Of a stretch of DNA of 36,201 bases, positions 33,104-36,201 are shown one piece after another (positions within the stretch are counted from its first letter, which is position 1; each line of letters opens with the position of its first letter). Made by a program: the position numbers and the translations under genes. The stretch lies in the NCBI GenBank assembly GCA_021811565.1, contig JAJZOL010000238.1, positions 69,257 through 105,457 on the forward strand, written 5' to 3'. The notes below the pieces were generated by a model. The model was not told the origin of the DNA, ran no database searches, and saw only the letters and a list, made by a program, of their open reading frames with translations. Source of the stretch: a bacterium. GTDB lineage: Bacteria; Armatimonadota; Chthonomonadetes; Chthonomonadales; CAJBBX01.

Positions 33104-34137
33104 TTATGCTGCATACTTGACCATTGGGTGCTGGAAGTATTTGCTCACTCTTCCTGGAAGATTTTGAAGTTTGCGCATATGTGAAATGACTTTTCCTTGC
33201 AAATCCGTTTCATCACGGGATGGAGGTTTTGAATGCACCACTACTTCAATTCACAGTTAAGATACACGTCGGGATTCAACTTGGGCGAATAGGATGGAAG
33301 ATAGAAAATCTCCACCAATTCCCGATGAGATTCAAGCCATTTCTCCACCAATTTGCCGTGATGTACCCGAAGGTTGTCCAAAACCAGAAACACCTTGCGT
33401 CCGGCGTCCTTGATTAGCCGTTCAACGAATTTTACAAACAGTTTCGCATTCATGGTTTCCTTGTACACCATGAAACGCACCTTCCCTTGGTTGGTGATGG
33501 CGGATATCATGTTTACGCTCTTCCTGGCTGCGTTCAGACGAATCACAGGCGTGCATTCCTTCGGGGCGTATCCGCGTCCGGCGCATTCATCGCTGCGAAC
33601 GCCCGTCTCGTCGCACCAGTGTATCTCCGCTCCCTCCTCCTTCGCCCTTTGCACAATTGACGGGTATTCCTCGTCAAGCCACCTTTTCACCGCGATCGGG
33701 TTCTGCTCGTAGGCGCGTTCCTTCGGCTTTTGAGGCGTGAAACCCCAGCGATGCAAGTACTCGCCCACTGTTCGTATCGGCATGCGTATCCCCCAGCGTT
33801 GTTCGATGAGCATTTGAACCGCCTGCCGGGTCCATAGTCCGAAGGGGAATTTCAATTGATCGGGGGTCTTGTCGGTTATTATTTGTTGAACTGCTTTCTC
33901 CTGTTCCATGTCCAATGTACGTTTCTCCCCCGAACGCCTCCCACGTCTGCCTTTCACTATTCCCTTGTCGCCATCCCGTTGATAGCGTTTGCATATCTTA
34001 CAAGCGTGGCTGATGTTTATTCCGGCGATATCCGATATCTCGCGATATGTCATACCGCGTTGGCGAAGGCGGATCACCATCTTGCGGAGTAGATATTGCT
34101 CATCCTGATTTAGTGTTCGTGCATCAATTTTTTCCAT
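33104..34137 (-). pseudogene. IS630-family transposase, frameshifted near its 3' end
   Basis: The open frame (298 residues, 34137 to 33241) has an N-terminal helix-turn-helix (RQRGMTYREISDIAGINISHACKI), a linker and a DDE domain with WCDETGV, VLDNLRVHHGKLV and LPSYSPKLNPDVYL, where family members continue with E/D-rich sequence. It stops at NCELK-TAG. The expected C-terminus is found directly after in another frame: VVHSKPPSRDETDLQGKV...VSKYFQHPMVKYAA, ending at 33104. Restoring one base at about 33243 (a G in what was probably AAGGTAG) gives a 344-residue protein of normal length. So this is a recent one-base deletion. The site does not look like a programmed-slippage heptamer. The catalytic Asp residues are in the intact part. 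Confidence 0.85.
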
Positions 34138-34161
34138 GTCATATTATAGCATATTTACGTC

Positions 34162-34182
34162 TATTTAGTTGCGTGGTTAATA
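34162..34182. repeat. Right terminal inverted repeat of the IS630 element
   Basis: On the minus strand it reads TATTAACC-N2-GCAA-N-TAAATA from the outside in, paired with the repeat at 33077-33097. Confidence 0.8.
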
Positions 34183-34196
34183 CAATGAGGCTAATC

Positions 34197-35456
34197 TTAA
34201 GGATATATGCCTCGCAGAATCGTGGCGTCCGCAACCCGTTTCACACCGACCATGTATGCAGCGGTGCGAAAGTCAGTTTTTTCCTTTTCCGCCACTTCCA
34301 GTATTTGATGCCACGCCTTCATAAGCATGCTCTCCATTCGATTGTTAACCTCTTGTTCCGACCAAAATAGGCTTTGCAAATCTTGCACCCACTCGAAATA
34401 GGATACAATCACCCCTCCGGCGTTTGCGAGAATGTCGGGAGCTAGCAATATGCCTCGCTGGTTCAGAATAATATCCGCATCGGGGGTTACCGGACCGTTC
34501 GCCCCCTCCACTATGATTTTCGAATTAATTCTCGGCGCATTCTCGATAGTGATTTGGCTTTCCATTGCGGCTGGAATTAGTATGTCCGCCTCCAATTCAA
34601 GGATATCCGTGGGGGAAATGGAATCTCCCATGTGCGATTCCATCAGTGCACCGTCATGATTTGAAAGGGGAAGCAATGAAGGGATATCCAACCCCTTCGG
34701 ATTCCATACTCCGCCGTATCGGTCGCATATGGCAACGATCTTCGCTCCGGTTTCGTGGATGATTCTTGCCGTCATTGAGCCCACATTGCCAAATCCTTGA
34801 ATGATCACCGTTGCGTTTTGTAAATCAAGATTGATTCTCTTCGCCAATTCCCGTGCGAGTATCACCACCCCTCTTCCTGTAGCGTCCTGTCTTCCTTCGG
34901 ATCCACCGATCGGCACAGGTTTGCCTGTGACAACTGCGGGAAATGTATGTCCTCGATGCATGGAATAGGTGTCCATAATCCACGCCATAACCTGCGGATT
35001 GGTTCCCATGTCCGGAGCGGGGATGTCGGTTTCCGGTCCGATCAGAAGACTGATATCCGTAGAATAGCGGCGAGTCAGTCGCTCCAATTCCGCCATGGAA
35101 AGTGCATTTGGATCGCAAGCAACACCTCCCTTGGCGCCTCCGAACGGGATATCGACCGTGGCGCATTTCCATGTCATCCACATGGCTAGGGCACGTACTT
35201 CATCCAGATCGGTGTGAGGACTATACCGTATTCCTCCCTTGGCTGGTCCTCTGGAAAGATTGTGTTGAACTCTGTATCCGGTGAACACCTTTATGTCGCC
35301 ATTATCCATCTTAACGGGGAAATTCACTGTCAATTCTCTGCGAGGGTATCTCAGAACTTCATACAAACTATTACTGAGATTTAGTCTTTCAATCGCAATA
35401 GCGAGTTGTTATTGAGCGTTTTCATAGGGATTGATCGTCTTCCGCGAAGGTTCCAT
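34197..35456 (-). pseudogene. gdhA: Glutamate dehydrogenase (Glu/Leu/Phe/Val family) with a premature TAA at codon 16
   Basis: The enzyme interconverts glutamate and 2-oxoglutarate with ammonia. From the TTG at 35366 the 389-residue frame matches the family throughout: TVNFPVKMDNGDIKVFTGYRVQHN, GPAKGGIRYSPHTDLDEVRALAMWMTWK with the catalytic-site lysines, PFGGAKGGV, PAPDMGTN, GSEGRQDATGRGV, IIQGFGNVGS and EGANGPVTPDAD. The missing N-terminus is upstream: an ATG at 35456 with AGGAGA 9 bp before it reads MEPSRKTINPYENAQ, then TAA (35409-35411), then QLAIAIERLNLSNSLYEVLRYPRREL in the same frame, which is a normal GDH beginning. The TAA replaces what looks like a sense codon, perhaps CAA. Either the gene is inactive, or a TTG restart makes a protein lacking about 30 residues, or the base is a sequencing error. 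Confidence 0.85.
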
Positions 35457-35568
35457 AAAAGTTTTCTCCTCTATATTCGAAATGTTCACATATATCATAT
35501 GGTTGGTCGCTTATTGCAATGCCAAGTCGGAGAGGCTGAGTGGATATCTGTCAATCTCTCCTTGTAAT

Positions 35569-36201
35569 CTATGCCTGTCCCAACCAGTCCTTTGCGGCTC
35601 GTTGATGCCATCTTTCCACGATTGCAGCATATGCGGAAGGGTCCAATTCACCTTTCGAAAGGTATCGGAGATTTTCCTTCCATCGATTGGGGTTGGTGGA
35701 ACCTACGATAGCGGTATGCACGCCGTGCGTGCTTAAAGTAAAGCGCAATGCGATTTCCACAGCTTTGGGTAATGGTTCCTGAAGGAATGGGTAGTCCAGA
35801 ACCTGTAATCTTTTCCAATATTCATGTCCGTATTCATTCTCAGGCTCACCTTTCACCCATGCGACGTTGGCGATGGGACGCTTTGCAATCACTCCCATCT
35901 TTTTTTCCAATGCAATGGGGAGGGTTAAGGTCAACGCCTCCTGGTCCGCAACACTGACCGACGTTTCAAGAACGTCAAACTCCCCGCATTCAATCGCGTA
36001 TCGAGCAGCATAAGAATCTCCGCTGTATCCTATAAATCGTGTCATTCCCTCCTGACGCGCTTTTTTGAGTATTTCAATCGCCTCACCGTTTCTCAGTATC
36101 TGTTCGGAACACGAGTGCAGATTAATTAAGTCGACACAATCCGTTTGTAGGAGTTTCAAGCTTCTCTCAATGCTCTTACGCAACAATTCCGGATCCCAAT
36201 C
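35569..36201 (-). CDS. Aldo/keto reductase family protein, 5' end outside the window
   Basis: The visible 210 residues are the C-terminal two thirds of an NADPH-type aldo/keto reductase TIM barrel: SIERSLKLLQTDCVDLINLHS, IEILKKARQEGMTRFIGYSG, ECGEFDVLETSVSVADQEAL, MGVIAKRPIANVAWV, and the cofactor-binding end ALRFTLSTHGVHTAIVGSTNPNRWKENL. The frame is open to the right edge (DWDPELLRK), so the start and the catalytic Asp/Tyr/Lys lie outside the window. It lies 113 bp upstream of the gdhA start on the same strand. The substrate cannot be told. Confidence 0.9.
   Translation of the reverse strand, partial: DWDPELLRKSIERSLKLLQTDCVDLINLHSCSEQILRNGEAIEILKKARQEGMTRFIGYSGDSYAARYAIECGEFDVLETSVSVADQEALTLTLPIALEKKMGVIAKRPIANVAWVKGEPENEYGHEYWKRLQVLDYPFLQEPLPKAVEIALRFTLSTHGVHTAIVGSTNPNRWKENLRYLSKGELDPSAYAAIVERWHQRAAKDWLGQA

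Larger units (their letters stand above)
33077..34182 (-). mobile_element. IS630-family insertion sequence
   Basis: A 1.1-kb element with one transposase gene and imperfect terminal inverted repeats, bounded by TA on each side. Tc1/mariner and IS630 elements duplicate a TA target, so the outer TA pairs at 33077-33078 and 34181-34182 are read as the target duplication and the element proper as 33079-34180. It lies between gdhA and the FAD oxidoreductase gene, 14 bp from the gdhA stop and 17 bp from the FAD gene start. Confidence 0.85.

Noticed and set aside
33060-33104. Upstream start of the FAD oxidoreductase at 33104
   Set aside because: This start lies inside the IS630 left end, so the extra residues would be element-derived; the ATG at 33059 has its own AGGAA.
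1-36201. CRISPR arrays, tRNA or rRNA genes, prophage
   Set aside because: I saw no direct-repeat/spacer pattern, no cloverleaf I could defend, and no phage structural, integrase or lysis genes.

Overview
The window is bacterial chromosome of moderate GC content, densely packed and apparently from a diderm-type organism. Exported proteins with Sec, Tat and PEP-CTERM signals, a right-handed beta-helix/LamG protein, a large pfam12831-type FAD oxidoreductase, a YfhO-like membrane protein, a secreted serpin and a two-subunit glycine decarboxylase together suggest Armatimonadota or a similar environmental lineage. That placement is an inference from gene style; no rRNA or other phylogenetic marker beyond FtsY and Lon is present.

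Layout. 1-4250: an open frame from the left edge, ftsY, a convergent PilZ gene, a secreted HtrA protease and a VOC-fold enzyme. 4391-7897: a 954-residue exported beta-helix protein and a PEP-CTERM protein. 7996-10687 (minus): ECF sigma factor, zinc-finger anti-sigma factor and an exported protein with two STN-like domains and a C-terminal zinc ribbon; this is the least familiar module here. 10889-14528: Hsp20, Lon and RNase HI. 14638-18085: a Tat-exported sugar isomerase-like protein and a YfhO-like membrane protein. 18249-23961: a CBS-pair protein, a complete branched-chain amino acid type ABC importer (livK-H-M-G-F) and a small unknown gene. 24185-29356: the glycine cleavage genes gcvT-gcvH-gcvPA-gcvPB followed by a LipM-like octanoyltransferase that would lipoylate GcvH. 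29417-36201 (minus): serpin, FAD oxidoreductase, an IS630-family element, glutamate dehydrogenase and a partial aldo/keto reductase.

The genes form functional sets. The gcv cluster carries three of the four glycine cleavage components (P as two subunits, T and H) plus the enzyme that modifies H; the L protein is absent from the window. The Liv importer is complete. HtrA, Hsp20 and Lon cover protein quality control in the envelope and cytoplasm.

Three lesions are readable. The glutamate dehydrogenase gene has an in-frame TAA at its 16th codon, between a well-placed start and an otherwise intact family sequence. The IS630 transposase has lost one base near its 3' end, which cuts about 46 C-terminal residues from the frame. 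The IS itself lies between gdhA and the FAD oxidoreductase gene, which without it would be only about 35 bp apart.
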